Of a stretch of DNA of 47,316 nucleotides, positions 8,607 through 18,248 are shown piece after piece. Where the stretch lies: positions 1 to 47,316 of the forward strand of contig JAGXHY010000006.1 in the NCBI GenBank assembly GCA_024635925.1, given 5' to 3'. Numbering within the stretch: the first letter of the stretch is position 1; every line of letters begins with the position of its first letter. The notes under the pieces were generated by a model that saw nothing but the letters and a program-made list of their open reading frames with translations, had not been told where the DNA came from and did no database searches. Source of the DNA: Bacillota bacterium (GTDB lineage Bacteria > Bacillota > TC1). The position numbers were made by a program, and so were the translations under genes.

Positions 8607-10351
8607 AATTTGAGATCTCCTTCAACATACTTATAAGGCCCTAATACATCTTTTACAACTATACCAAATTCTTTAGAGAGTTCTTTATATTCGTTAGTAT
8701 TATTTGAAAAAAGCACCTTGTTTAATTCTATGTAATTAGCACTTATTTTAGATAACCCTTTTTCATCCTTTAAGTATTTGAAATAGTGAAGATAATTAGG
8801 CATTGAAAAATCACCTTCACTTAAAAGTAGAAAAGGTATACTACTTAAGTCGAATACTTCTCCACTTTGATAGTTATATCCCTGATTATAATTATTCCAC
8901 AACATCATATCTCCAGCATTTAATTTACCTTTAATTTCCAATGATAAATCACTATTTTTTAAATAACCAGAGTCATAATATATTTTATTATCTGTGCCCA
9001 AATCTGGTAAATTATCACTGTAAAACATTAGTATCATTGGTTCTTTCGAAGCAGCAATCGTATCTCTTAATAAGCCGATTTGATCATCAAGTAATTTTAA
9101 ATCATTTAGATACTGGTTAATATCATTGTCCTCATAACTTTTCTTCAACATATTAAAATGTGTATAGATAAAAACAGGTTTATTATTTTCTACAGCTTTC
9201 TCTAATTCAGTTTTAGTTTTTTCAATTATATTTTTTGTAATCCCGATTTCTGAATCTTCAGAACTTATATATTGGTCAAAGCTTAATTTTTTATAAAATT
9301 CAGTTCTCTCCCCTTCTGGGTAAGGTAGAATACTTACACTCCTATAATTTTGTTTTGCTAAAATACCTCCGAGACTAATAGTTCCATCAGTGGTGTTGCT
9401 AGCACGCACTTGCAATTCATTAGGATGAAACTCAATTGGTAAACCTGCTAAAACTTCAAATTCCACATTCAAACTTATACTATCCTCGGCAGATACATCA
9501 ACAATGTATTTTGAAGCTTCATTAAAAGAATTATGATAATTAATTAAAGGATCATTTTCAACATCCATTATTCTTGATATATCAACAAAATTAGTTAATT
9601 GAACCATAATAATATTAGGTTTGGTTATTGGTTGATTTTGTTTAACATCAACTTGTTCCATAATTTCATTTACTTGACTTTCATCAGGATATTTAATATT
9701 TTCTCTATTAAAAACTCCATTATTAAAAAAAAGGATGACACCTAATTTATTAACATTTGATAATTCGTTTTTAGGAGTAGAAATAAATGGAACTATTATT
9801 TGGGAAAAAATTAAAAATACTAAAAATGAACCAACAGCCACTAATTTTCTGTATTTCAAACCATGTTTCCAGGGATACATCAAATATATAATAAAATAAA
9901 GAATTGGTATAAAAAATAATAACATTATTATAAATGGAATGAAGTTACTTGTATTTGCATTTTCTATTAAATTCAGTTCTTTAAAGATACTAATATTATT
10001 TAATGCCAGTCCAGTCTCTCCACTAGGGATTGTGAATCTATTCCCTAAAGCTAGTATAAAGCCCAATATATTTAATATAGTAAAACTAACCCATCTATTT
10101 TCAAAAAATAGCCATAAAATAAATGAAAAGCCTATTGTTAATATATATGTAAGGAAAAAATAATATGGATTTACTAAAGTATTAACAAAACCTTTTGCTA
10201 AACTTCCATATGCTAAAGACTGAATAAATAAAATAAATATGACAGGATAAATAAACCAAAATATTTTTGGTAATTTTCCAGAAACATTTTTTTTGCTTCC
10301 AATTTTGGTTTTTAATCCAGACTTTTTTACATATAGTCTACTTTTTTTCAT
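8594..10351 (-). CDS. LTA-synthase-like membrane protein, degenerate catalytic site
   Basis: A 585-residue membrane protein with an N-terminal block of about five hydrophobic helices (roughly residues 30-190) and an extracytoplasmic domain of about 340 residues. The layout matches lipoteichoic acid synthase/alkaline-phosphatase-superfamily proteins. By eye the metal and catalytic residues are changed: the metal-ligand ESF-type motif is QLTNF (about 252), the nucleophile region TSD.E becomes SLNVE (about 290), and the GDH motif is SDN (about 445), keeping Asp but losing His. It may be inactive, regulatory or act on another substrate. AGGAG lies 6 bases before the ATG. It follows uvrB after 42 bases and overlaps ispE. 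Confidence 0.72.
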   Translation of the reverse strand: MKKSRLYVKKSGLKTKIGSKKNVSGKLPKIFWFIYPVIFILFIQSLAYGSLAKGFVNTLVNPYYFFLTYILTIGFSFILWLFFENRWVSFTILNILGFILALGNRFTIPSGETGLALNNISIFKELNLIENANTSNFIPFIIMLLFFIPILYFIIYLMYPWKHGLKYRKLVAVGSFLVFLIFSQIIVPFISTPKNELSNVNKLGVILFFNNGVFNRENIKYPDESQVNEIMEQVDVKQNQPITKPNIIMVQLTNFVDISRIMDVENDPLINYHNSFNEASKYIVDVSAEDSISLNVEFEVLAGLPIEFHPNELQVRASNTTDGTISLGGILAKQNYRSVSILPYPEGERTEFYKKLSFDQYISSEDSEIGITKNIIEKTKTELEKAVENNKPVFIYTHFNMLKKSYEDNDINQYLNDLKLLDDQIGLLRDTIAASKEPMILMFYSDNLPDLGTDNKIYYDSGYLKNSDLSLEIKGKLNAGDMMLWNNYNQGYNYQSGEVFDLSSIPFLLLSEGDFSMPNYLHYFKYLKDEKGLSKISANYIELNKVLFSNNTNEYKELSKEFGIVVKDVLGPYKYVEGDLKLWSK

Positions 10352-10393
10352 AATATTCTCCTATTCTCTATAGTATATCAGAAAATATGGTTT

Positions 10394-12367
10394 CTATAAA
10401 TCAGTTTTTAATTCAAGTATTAAATCTCTTAATTCCGCTGCTTCTTCAAATTCTAGATCTTTAGCCTTAACGTTCATTTCTTTTTCCAAGTTCTTTATCA
10501 TTCCTCTAATTTCTTTTTTCTTCAACTTTGCAGCTGGTTTTCTATTAGCTTGTTCACCTTTATAAGTAATTTCAAGGATATCTCTAACATTTTTAATTAT
10601 TGTTTTAGGAATGATATTATTTTTTTTATTAAATTCAGCTTGAATTTTTCTTCTTCTATTTGTTTCATCAATTGCTTTAGCCATAGAATCTGTAATTTTA
10701 TCCCCATAAAGTATCACTTTTCCACCACTGTTTCTTGCTGCACGGCCTATTGTTTGAATTAATGATCTTTCAGATCTTAGAAATCCTTCTTTATCAGCAT
10801 CTAAAATAGCAACTAATGACACTTCAGGTAAATCTAAACCCTCTCTTAAGAGATTAATACCAATAAGAACATCAAATACTCCAAGTCTTAGGTCCCTTAT
10901 TATTTCCATTCTTTCTAAAGTTTTTATTTCACTATGTAAATATCTAACTTTTAATCCTGCATTTTCTAGATATGATGTTAAGTCTTCAGCCATTTTTATA
11001 GTTAATGTTGTTACTAATACTCTTTCATTTTTAACTATTCTAAGATTAATCTCCTCTTGCAAATCATCAACTTGATGTATGGTCGGTCTTACTTCTAAAA
11101 TAGGATCTAAAAGACCAGTTGGTCTTATTATTTGTTGTACAAATTTGCTACTATGTTCCTGTTCATATTTACCTGGTGTTGCAGAGAAATATACAATTTG
11201 ATTAACTTTGCTTTCGAACTCTTGAAAAGATAATGGTCTATTATCTAATGCTGATGGTAGCCTAAATCCATAATCAACCAGCACTTGTTTTCTCGATCTA
11301 TCTCCAGCATACATTCCTCCTATTTGCGGTATCGTGACATGTGATTCATCAGCAAATATAAGGAAATCATCTGGAAAATAATCAATCAAAGTATTAGGCA
11401 TTTCTCCAGGATTCTTCCCAGTTAAATGTCTTGAATAATTTTCTATTCCTGAACAATGTCCAATTTCTTTAATCATTTCTAAATCATGTAAAGTTCTTTC
11501 TTTTAGCCGTTGTGCTTCTACTAGTTTATTGTTCTTTTTGAAATATTCTAGCCTGTCAACTAATTCAATTTTAATATTTTCCATTGCTCTATTTAGTTTT
11601 TCTTCAGATACTATATAATGGCTAGCTGGGAAAACTGCTAAATGTTTTAGATTTCCTAATATTTCTCCTGTCAGTATATCAAACTCTATTATCTTTTCAA
11701 TTTCATCACCAAATAATTCAATTCTATAACCTTGCTCTGATAAATTAGCTGGTATAATCTCAATAATATCTCCTCTTAGTCGAAATGTATTCCTGATAAA
11801 ATTTATATCATTTCTTGAATATTGAATATCTACAAGCTTACTTACTATCTCATCTCGAGAAATATTTTGTCCTTCACGTACGGATAGTAACATTGTCTTA
11901 TAGTCTTCTGGTGAACCTAGTCCATAAATGCAAGAAACACTAGCAACTATAATAACATCTCTTCTTTCAAAAAGGGCTGATGTCGCCGAGTGTCTTAATT
12001 TATCTATTTCATCATTTATGGCACTATCTTTAGATATATAAGTATCTGAATTAGGTAGATAGGCTTCAGGTTGATAATAATCATAATAACTTACAAAAAA
12101 TTCTACAGCATTATTAGGAAAAAACTCTTTAAACTCACTACAAAGTTGAGCTGCTAATGTCTTATTAGGAGCCATAATCAAAGTTGGTTTATTTACTTCT
12201 GCAATTATGTTTGCCATAGTATAAGTCTTCCCACTACCTGTGACACCAAGTAATGTTTGATGAACATGACCATCTTCAATACCTTTTACTAATGTTTGTA
12301 TCGCCTTTGGTTGATCTCCAGCTGGTTTAAAGTCAGAGACTAATTCAAATTTATCTAACCTATTCAA
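10394..12367 (-). CDS. uvrB: Excinuclease ABC subunit B
   Basis: A 657-residue UvrB, the damage-verifying helicase-like subunit of nucleotide excision repair. It has Walker A (GVTGSGKT, about residues 41-48), the DNA-clamping beta-hairpin ([12 protein letters not shown]), motif II region (FADESHVT), helicase motif VI (QTIGRAARN) and a C-terminal UVR domain (about residues 620-655) that contacts UvrC. Length is standard. Initiation is at TTG (12367) with AGGAGG 4-5 bases upstream; no ATG fits. A hairpin terminator just upstream separates it from the peptidase operon. uvrA is not in the window. Confidence 0.97.
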   Translation of the reverse strand: MNRLDKFELVSDFKPAGDQPKAIQTLVKGIEDGHVHQTLLGVTGSGKTYTMANIIAEVNKPTLIMAPNKTLAAQLCSEFKEFFPNNAVEFFVSYYDYYQPEAYLPNSDTYISKDSAINDEIDKLRHSATSALFERRDVIIVASVSCIYGLGSPEDYKTMLLSVREGQNISRDEIVSKLVDIQYSRNDINFIRNTFRLRGDIIEIIPANLSEQGYRIELFGDEIEKIIEFDILTGEILGNLKHLAVFPASHYIVSEEKLNRAMENIKIELVDRLEYFKKNNKLVEAQRLKERTLHDLEMIKEIGHCSGIENYSRHLTGKNPGEMPNTLIDYFPDDFLIFADESHVTIPQIGGMYAGDRSRKQVLVDYGFRLPSALDNRPLSFQEFESKVNQIVYFSATPGKYEQEHSSKFVQQIIRPTGLLDPILEVRPTIHQVDDLQEEINLRIVKNERVLVTTLTIKMAEDLTSYLENAGLKVRYLHSEIKTLERMEIIRDLRLGVFDVLIGINLLREGLDLPEVSLVAILDADKEGFLRSERSLIQTIGRAARNSGGKVILYGDKITDSMAKAIDETNRRRKIQAEFNKKNNIIPKTIIKNVRDILEITYKGEQANRKPAAKLKKKEIRGMIKNLEKEMNVKAKDLEFEEAAELRDLILELKTDL

Positions 12368-12385
12368 AGTTCCTCCTATTACAAA

Positions 12386-12405
12386 AAACTGGCCGAAGCC
12401 AGTTT
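12386..12405 (-). terminator. Rho-independent terminator after the S41 protease gene
   Basis: On the minus strand AAACTGGC and GCCAGTTT form an 8-bp stem closed by a stable TTCG tetraloop, followed by a T run (TTTTTT overlapping the stem base). It lies 9 bases beyond the protease stop at 12414 and 19 bases before the uvrB start, so it ends the ftsE-to-protease transcription unit. Confidence 0.85.
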
Positions 12406-12413
12406 AAAGTTTT

Positions 12414-13601
12414 TTATTTTTTTAAGTAATTAATTGCCTCAACTAATTGTAAATCATTTTCAAGGTCTGGTAAAGCAAAATAATCAATTTTTTCATAATC
12501 TTCTTCAGTCATAACTATCTTAATATCAGGTTCTAATCCGACCTTATTTATATCTCTTTTTTTAGGTGTAAGATATCTCTGTGTTGTCAATTTAAGAGCC
12601 CCACCGGTTGGTAAGGGGAATACTGTTTGAACTACAGCTTTTCCAAAAGTACTATCACCTATTAAAGTACCTGTTTTATAGTCTTGTATTGCTCCCGCTA
12701 ATATTTCTGATGCACTAGCTGAATTTTCATTAACCAAAACAACTAAGGGTAAATTTAAAAATAATTGATCATTGACACTATACGGAATTAATTTATCTCT
12801 ATCCCTGTTAGTTTCGTATAGAACTACACCGCCTGGTGTAAGGTATTTAGCTATTTCAATAGCTTGGTTTACTAATCCACCACCATTATTTCTTAAATCT
12901 AAAATGATTTTTTTTGGTTCTTTATTTAAATCAACTAACAAATTTCTGAATTCTTGGGCTGTAGAATCATTAAAACTTGAAATTTCTACATATAATATAT
13001 CTTCTTCTATAAATTCAGCTGTAACTGAGGGTACTTTTATACTAGCTCTGATTATATCAAATCCTAAATACATATTATTCCTAAAAATAACTAACTTAAC
13101 TTGACTCTCTGCTTTTCCTCTAAGATTTGTAGCAACACTATCTAAATCCATTCCTTTAGCAGTCTTTCCATTAATCTCTACTATTAAATCTCCAGGTAAT
13201 AATCCTGCTTTATTTGCAGGAGAATCCTTAAACACTTTTATGCTTTTAACAAGTTCTGTCTCTTTATCATAGCCTAATAACATCCCTATCCCAGCATATT
13301 CTCCATTTAATTGATTATTAAATTCTACTATTTCTTTTTTTGTATAATATGTAGAATATGGATCGTTCAATGAATCTGTCATGCCTCTAGAAATACCTTC
13401 AACCAGCTCTTTTTCATTAACAGTCTCATAATATTGAGATGTAATGAGCTTATATGTGGTAAGTGCCGAAGAGAACTCTTTTGGTGTTTTTATCAAGTTA
13501 GAAATCATTATTATAGAGACTATTCCAATTATTGCAAATATAACTGTTATAACTTTTACAAAAATTAAAGCGATTTTCTTTAATTTATTCAATTTAATCA
13601 A
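12414..13601 (-). CDS. S41 family carboxy-terminal processing peptidase with PDZ domain
   Basis: A 395-residue membrane-anchored serine protease (CtpA/CtpB type). It has one N-terminal hydrophobic helix (about residues 12-34), a PDZ domain (about 85-165, with KAGLLPGDLI), and an S41 catalytic domain with the Ser in NENSASASEILAG (about 295) and the Lys in STFGKAVVQT (about 322). The TTG at 13601 was chosen because GGAG (13615-13612) precedes it by 10 bases and it starts just after the upstream stop; an in-frame TTG at 13643 has no ribosome site. It is the last gene of the ftsE/ftsX/M23 block, so it may process or degrade one of those wall hydrolases, as CtpB-like proteases do elsewhere. That link is inference. 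Confidence 0.92.
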   Translation of the reverse strand: MIKLNKLKKIALIFVKVITVIFAIIGIVSIIMISNLIKTPKEFSSALTTYKLITSQYYETVNEKELVEGISRGMTDSLNDPYSTYYTKKEIVEFNNQLNGEYAGIGMLLGYDKETELVKSIKVFKDSPANKAGLLPGDLIVEINGKTAKGMDLDSVATNLRGKAESQVKLVIFRNNMYLGFDIIRASIKVPSVTAEFIEEDILYVEISSFNDSTAQEFRNLLVDLNKEPKKIILDLRNNGGGLVNQAIEIAKYLTPGGVVLYETNRDRDKLIPYSVNDQLFLNLPLVVLVNENSASASEILAGAIQDYKTGTLIGDSTFGKAVVQTVFPLPTGGALKLTTQRYLTPKKRDINKVGLEPDIKIVMTEEDYEKIDYFALPDLENDLQLVEAINYLKK

Positions 13602-13602
13602 T

Positions 13603-14358
13603 TTATTTTTTCTCCGATAATTTAATATATTCATAAGGGTCAATAGTATTATTTTCTACATTTCCTGTTTTTGTCAATTGTATATGTAGATGATCTCCAT
13701 TACTATTTCCAGTATTGCCTACAAGACCTACAGCCACACCTTCCTCTATGTATTGACCTACCTTCGATTTGATAGTTTGTAAATGTGCATAGAGAGTATA
13801 TGTGTCTTCTCCATGATAAACTATAACCTTATTACCAAATCCATCACTTTCATTCCCTGCTTTTACAACAATACCTGTCTGAACTGCAACCACATTTGGA
13901 TGAGCTCCTAAAGTATTAATATCAACACCTTTATGTCCTCTCCTATAATATTGGGAAACATTAAAGTATCCTTCTACAGGCCAAGTATAACTTCCATCTC
14001 CTAAGTAGGGTAATTTTGCTGTATCTTGAACACTAAGTATCTGTTGACTAACTAACTCTAATTCTAATTTATTTTTAATTAATTCAATCTCTAAATTTTC
14101 TAGAGTTTTCTGAAAAGTCTTTTCTAACGTCAAATCAATATTTAAAGCATCTGGATCAAGAATTCCTTTGTTTTTGATCATTTCTAGTTCTGTCTTTATA
14201 TCCCCTTGATATTTAATTGACTTTATAATATTACTTGCTAATAAAACTTGTTTGTTTTGCAATTCATCTGCTTTAATGTTACCTTGATTTAAACCAAAAA
14301 AACTTAAAAATACAAGTAATAAAGAAACTAACACTACTTTTATCTTACTCTTACTCAA
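13603..14358 (-). CDS. Secreted M23 metallopeptidase, short paralogue
   Basis: A 251-residue secreted peptidase, third of three in a row. It has a signal peptide or anchor (about residues 7-25), a short helical segment (about 35-105) in place of the long coiled coil of its neighbours, and a C-terminal LytM/M23 domain. Zinc and catalytic residues are present: HKGVD (about 141), YAHL, and HLHIQL (about 224). Family members cut peptide cross-bridges in peptidoglycan. Its stop overlaps the ribosome site of the S41 protease. Because the partner-binding coiled coil is short, it may not be controlled by FtsEX in the same way as the other two. Confidence 0.9.
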   Translation of the reverse strand: MSKSKIKVVLVSLLLVFLSFFGLNQGNIKADELQNKQVLLASNIIKSIKYQGDIKTELEMIKNKGILDPDALNIDLTLEKTFQKTLENLEIELIKNKLELELVSQQILSVQDTAKLPYLGDGSYTWPVEGYFNVSQYYRRGHKGVDINTLGAHPNVVAVQTGIVVKAGNESDGFGNKVIVYHGEDTYTLYAHLQTIKSKVGQYIEEGVAVGLVGNTGNSNGDHLHIQLTKTGNVENNTIDPYEYIKLSEKK

Positions 14359-14367
14359 ACATTTCTC

Positions 14368-15456
14368 CTATCTTATATATGAATTAGGATTAACTCGAAT
14401 CCCATTAATTATTACTTCTATATGCAAATGAATACCCGAACTTTGTCCAGTATTACCCATTATACCAATAGTCTGTCCTCTTTTAACAGTTTGTCCAGCT
14501 TTAACATTTATTTTCGCTAGATGTCCATATAAAGTCATCATCCCATTATTATGGTCAATCATTACTGTGTTTCCATAACCATAATAACTTTTAGCAAGTA
14601 TAACCTCTCCACCATCTGCAGCAACAATAGTTCGTCCTGATACACCATATCCACCAATATCCATACCACTATGGGTAGGTCTTGATGGTGTTCTGAAACC
14701 AGAAATATTTGTTGTATTTGTTGGTATTGATGGAACTGGCCATTGTAAACGTCCATTGCCAGTATAATTACCAGATACAGGTCTATTCATAGCTGCTATT
14801 TCTTTTAAAATAGTAGCTCTGTCAGCCTCCTCAGCCGCTAATTGTTTTCTAATACTAGCCATACTATTATCGTAAGTTTTCTTTACAGCTGCTAATTTTG
14901 ATTTCTCAAAAGTTAAAGATTCTTTTTGATCGATAGTTTTCTGCTTATTTGACTCAATTTCTTTTTTTTGAGTTTCTAAATCGGCTTTAACTACTTGTAG
15001 TCTAGAAATCTGAGCAGCCTCTTTTTCTTTAAGAATTCTATGATATTCATTATAATTAATAACTTCTGTAAGATTTGTTGCATTAAGGATTACAGAAACA
15101 TATTCTACATCACCTTGCTCGAATTTATTTCTAAGATGATCGTAGAACTCATTTTTTTGATTGTTAAATTTTAGAGTTGCACTTTTTAATTGTGTTTCTT
15201 TAGTTGTTAACTCTTTTTGTAACTCTATTAATTTATTTTCTGTTTTACCTATCGTTATGTCAACAGATTCAATTTTTGCTATAATTTCAAATCTTTGATC
15301 TTCTAAATTGTTTAGTTCTTTTTTAAATTTAGCTATATTTTGTTCTGCCTTTTTTTTATCTCCTGATAATGAGGCATCGACTTTGCTATATCCTGTTAAA
15401 GAAAATACTAATAGCACTGCTATTAAAGAAGCTACTCCCTTTACTATTTTATTCAT
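14368..15456 (-). CDS. EnvC/PcsB-like M23 peptidase with coiled coil (second paralogue)
   Basis: A 362-residue secreted protein. A signal peptide (about residues 8-28) is followed by a long coiled coil (about 32-220, rich in Lys/Glu/Leu with heptads) and a C-terminal M23 domain. The zinc/catalytic residues are intact: HSGMD (about 260), YGHL, HLHIEV (about 343). This matches proteins such as EnvC, PcsB and CwlO-type hydrolases, which are positioned and activated by FtsEX through the coiled coil. Unlike EnvC, which is enzymatically dead, this one looks active. It is closely similar in layout to the gene just upstream, which points to tandem duplication. Confidence 0.92.
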   Translation of the reverse strand: MNKIVKGVASLIAVLLVFSLTGYSKVDASLSGDKKKAEQNIAKFKKELNNLEDQRFEIIAKIESVDITIGKTENKLIELQKELTTKETQLKSATLKFNNQKNEFYDHLRNKFEQGDVEYVSVILNATNLTEVINYNEYHRILKEKEAAQISRLQVVKADLETQKKEIESNKQKTIDQKESLTFEKSKLAAVKKTYDNSMASIRKQLAAEEADRATILKEIAAMNRPVSGNYTGNGRLQWPVPSIPTNTTNISGFRTPSRPTHSGMDIGGYGVSGRTIVAADGGEVILAKSYYGYGNTVMIDHNNGMMTLYGHLAKINVKAGQTVKRGQTIGIMGNTGQSSGIHLHIEVIINGIRVNPNSYIR

Positions 15457-15479
15457 AAATTACTCCTTGATCAATTTCT

Positions 15480-16631
15480 TTAATTAAAGTAACCACTAGG
15501 ATTTACTGTGCTATTAAAAATATCACCTGTTCTTGTTACTTGAAAATGAAGATGATTACCTGTACTCCAACCAGTGCTTCCAACAGAGCCAATTCTTTGA
15601 CCTCTTGTAACAACTTGTCCAACTGAAGCTCCTCTTGAACTCATATGTGCATATAAAGTCATTATTCCACTACCATGATTTATAACAACCGTATTGCCGA
15701 AAGAACTTGAATAATATGAGACTATTACAATCCCATCATCAACAGCTACTATAGCTGCACCACCACTAGCACTAATATCTATACCTTTGTGGAATTCTCT
15801 ACCACCAAATATAGGACTAGATCTATAACCATAAGGACTTGTTACTCTATTAGATGATGGAACAGGCCAATTGAAAACACCATTTCCAGTATAGACTACT
15901 CCACTATTACTTGCCTTTTTCATAGCCTCTTGGATTTTAGCATTTATATTTGCTAGTTCCTTTTGTTCTTTTGCTAATTGAGCCTTATATTTACTAGCTA
16001 TTGAAGCAAAATATGATTTTTGTGATGCTAATTTTTGTTGTTCTATAGTTTGTTGTCTTTTCTCAGATACTATATCAGCTTTTTTAGATGCTAATTTAAC
16101 CTGTATTTTTTCTAATTCTATTCTTTGCACTTCTAGTGCTTCCTTAGCAGCCACAATTTCATTAATCTTATCTTGTTCTTTTTCCTTAATTATTCTTGAA
16201 TATTCATTAAAATTTATATAGTCAGTCAAATCAGAAGAATCTAAAATAACAGCGGTATAGTCTACCCCGCCTTTTTCATAAGTATTCCTAAGATTTGCAT
16301 AAAAGGTATCCTTCTTTTTATCATATTCAACTTTAGCTTTGGCAATTTCTGCCTCTTTAGTAGTTATATTTATTTCTATAACCTTAATTTCTTTATTAAT
16401 TTTAGCTAAATTTGCATCTATTGTTCGAATTTTGCTAAGAACAGCGTCAACTTTAGCTGTAATAACCTGCAAATTCCCATTTGCATCATTAATTAATTTT
16501 TTAAATTCCGCAATTTGTTTTTCAGTATCTACCTTTTCATCTGTTAATCCAGCATGTACAAGAGAAGATGGTACTGCAATAATTGCGACTAAGACCAATA
16601 CCCCTATGATTTTTTTTAATATTTTAAACAA
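15480..16631 (-). CDS. EnvC/PcsB-like M23 peptidase with coiled coil (first paralogue)
   Basis: A 383-residue secreted protein lying 25 bases after ftsX. It has a signal peptide (about residues 8-27), a long coiled coil (about 30-235, with KEKEQDK and alternating hydrophobic/charged heptads) and a C-terminal M23 peptidase domain. HKGID (about 279), YAHM and HLHFQV (about 360) provide all zinc and catalytic positions. Position and architecture make it the primary candidate for the peptidoglycan hydrolase controlled by FtsEX. The coiled coil shares a recognisable segment with the second paralogue (YINFNEYSRIIKEKE here, VINYNEYHRILKEKE there), evidence of common origin. Confidence 0.93.
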   Translation of the reverse strand: MFKILKKIIGVLVLVAIIAVPSSLVHAGLTDEKVDTEKQIAEFKKLINDANGNLQVITAKVDAVLSKIRTIDANLAKINKEIKVIEINITTKEAEIAKAKVEYDKKKDTFYANLRNTYEKGGVDYTAVILDSSDLTDYINFNEYSRIIKEKEQDKINEIVAAKEALEVQRIELEKIQVKLASKKADIVSEKRQQTIEQQKLASQKSYFASIASKYKAQLAKEQKELANINAKIQEAMKKASNSGVVYTGNGVFNWPVPSSNRVTSPYGYRSSPIFGGREFHKGIDISASGGAAIVAVDDGIVIVSYYSSSFGNTVVINHGSGIMTLYAHMSSRGASVGQVVTRGQRIGSVGSTGWSTGNHLHFQVTRTGDIFNSTVNPSGYFN

Positions 16632-16656
16632 AGTAAACCCCCCTTACTTCTTATCA

Positions 16657-17541
16657 CTATACTTCTAGATATTTTCTAAGTGATAAATAACTACCAATAA
16701 TACCAACTAAAGCCCCTGAAATTAGTAAACCTACTATTATACTTACTATTTGTGTAGCTTGAAAAGTTAAATTTAAAAACGCAACATTTCCTGCCCAATC
16801 CATTAGAAATTTGTATCCGATAAATAATATAATAGAAGATAATACTGCTCCTAATAAACCTAGTAACATCCCGGATGCTAAAAATGGTCCTTGTATGAAG
16901 CTATTAGACGAACCTACATATTTCATAACCTGAATTTCTTTTCTCTTCGCATATAATGCCAACTTAATAGTTGTAGAAATAAGAAATACAGCAATTAAAA
17001 ATAATATTCCAACTGCTATTATACCTCCTATTCTGACTGCATTGACAATATTTGTCAACCTATCAGCCAAATCTTTAGCATAATCAACCTTGTAAACACC
17101 TTCAATTTCCTGAGCTTCAACACTTATACCCTCTAGTTCCAAATTACTTGTGCCAGTAATTATAAATGTATGCGGCATTGGATTTTCATCTCCTAATATG
17201 GCTTCTAAGCCAGATTCTCCACCTTGTTTTTCAATTATTTCTTTTAAAGCTTCATCTTTAGATTTATAAATAATTGTATCTACGCCTTCTATTTGGTTTA
17301 GTTTATTTTCTACTTGTTTTGCCTGATCACTAGTATAGGCTGTATCTACAAAAACTGACAATTGAGTCTTGTCGCTTTGTGCTTGTATGAATATTCCTGC
17401 ATTTACAATAAACACAAGAAAAGCTCCAACTATTAACAATGATATTGCGACTGTTAAAATTGTAGAAAAACTCATCACCTTATTTCTAGCCATATTTTTA
17501 AAAGCTTGTTTTATAAAATAACCTATTTTTTTAAGATTCAT
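16657..17541 (-). CDS. ftsX: Cell division ABC transporter-like permease FtsX
   Basis: A 294-residue membrane protein with the FtsX topology: one N-terminal transmembrane helix (about residues 22-45), an extracytoplasmic domain of about 120 residues that binds hydrolase partners, then three C-terminal helices (about 170-195, 220-245, 265-285). The N-terminal FKNMARNKVMSFSTI motif is typical. FtsX with FtsE does not transport a solute but transmits ATP hydrolysis to wall hydrolases outside. It overlaps ftsE by 11 bases and is followed by three M23 peptidase genes. Confidence 0.96.
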   Translation of the reverse strand: MNLKKIGYFIKQAFKNMARNKVMSFSTILTVAISLLIVGAFLVFIVNAGIFIQAQSDKTQLSVFVDTAYTSDQAKQVENKLNQIEGVDTIIYKSKDEALKEIIEKQGGESGLEAILGDENPMPHTFIITGTSNLELEGISVEAQEIEGVYKVDYAKDLADRLTNIVNAVRIGGIIAVGILFLIAVFLISTTIKLALYAKRKEIQVMKYVGSSNSFIQGPFLASGMLLGLLGAVLSSIILFIGYKFLMDWAGNVAFLNLTFQATQIVSIIVGLLISGALVGIIGSYLSLRKYLEV

Positions 17542-18232
17542 AGGTATATCTTCCTCCCTCTTGGTCTCTTACTACTTGACCTTTCTTAAGTTCAATAACT
17601 CTTTTAGCTAGTTGATCAACTATAAATCTATCATGTGTAGCCATTATTATTGTTGTACCTACATTATTAATTTCTTTGAAAATATCCATTATTTCAACAG
17701 CAGTACTTGGATCAACGTTACCTGATGGTTCATCAGCTAAAAGAATTTTAGGTGAATTAATTATAGCTCTACCTATGGCAATTCTTTGTTGTTCACCACC
17801 TGATAATTGTTGAGGATAATGCTCTTGTCTATGTTGCATACCTACTTTTTTTAAGATTTTAGGTACCCTGTCTCTAATATCTTTCTTTAGATAGCCTAGA
17901 ACTTCCATTGCATAAGCTATGTTTTCATAAGCAGTTCTATCTTCTAATAATCTAAAATCTTGAAAGACAACTCCAATGTTTTTACGAAGCATATTAAGTT
18001 CTTTGGTTTTTAATAAAGATATATTCTTATTCCCTACATAAATTTTACCAGATGTTGGTTTTGCTTCCCTAAATAATAATTTTAGAAATGTTGATTTACC
18101 AGCACCGCTGGCTCCTACTAGAAATACAAATTCACCTTTATGTATATTAGTAGATACGTGATCTAAGCCAATTGTCTTATTTCCATATACTTTTGTTACA
18201 TTTTCTAAACGTACAATTGCTGGTTGATTCAT
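17531..18232 (-). CDS. ftsE: Cell division ATP-binding protein FtsE
   Basis: A 233-residue ABC ATPase. It has Walker A (GASGAGKS, about residues 36-43), the Q-loop (VVFQDFRLLEDRTAYEN, diagnostic of FtsE), signature LSGGEQQR, Walker B (ILLADEPSGNVDP) and the H-loop (ATHDR). It pairs with FtsX, whose gene it overlaps. The gene lies 16 bases after the transketolase C-terminal subunit, so it is probably read from the promoter at 20072-20044, unless an internal promoter that I could not see exists. Confidence 0.97.
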   Translation of the reverse strand: MNQPAIVRLENVTKVYGNKTIGLDHVSTNIHKGEFVFLVGASGAGKSTFLKLLFREAKPTSGKIYVGNKNISLLKTKELNMLRKNIGVVFQDFRLLEDRTAYENIAYAMEVLGYLKKDIRDRVPKILKKVGMQHRQEHYPQQLSGGEQQRIAIGRAIINSPKILLADEPSGNVDPSTAVEIMDIFKEINNVGTTIIMATHDRFIVDQLAKRVIELKKGQVVRDQEGGRYTYES

Positions 18233-18248
18233 TATCTATCCTTTCAGT

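Noticed and set aside
9939-10163. Plus-strand ORFs opposite real minus-strand genes (this and many similar ones across the window)
   Set aside because: They mirror well-supported genes, have no family resemblance and lack ribosome sites; treated as shadows.
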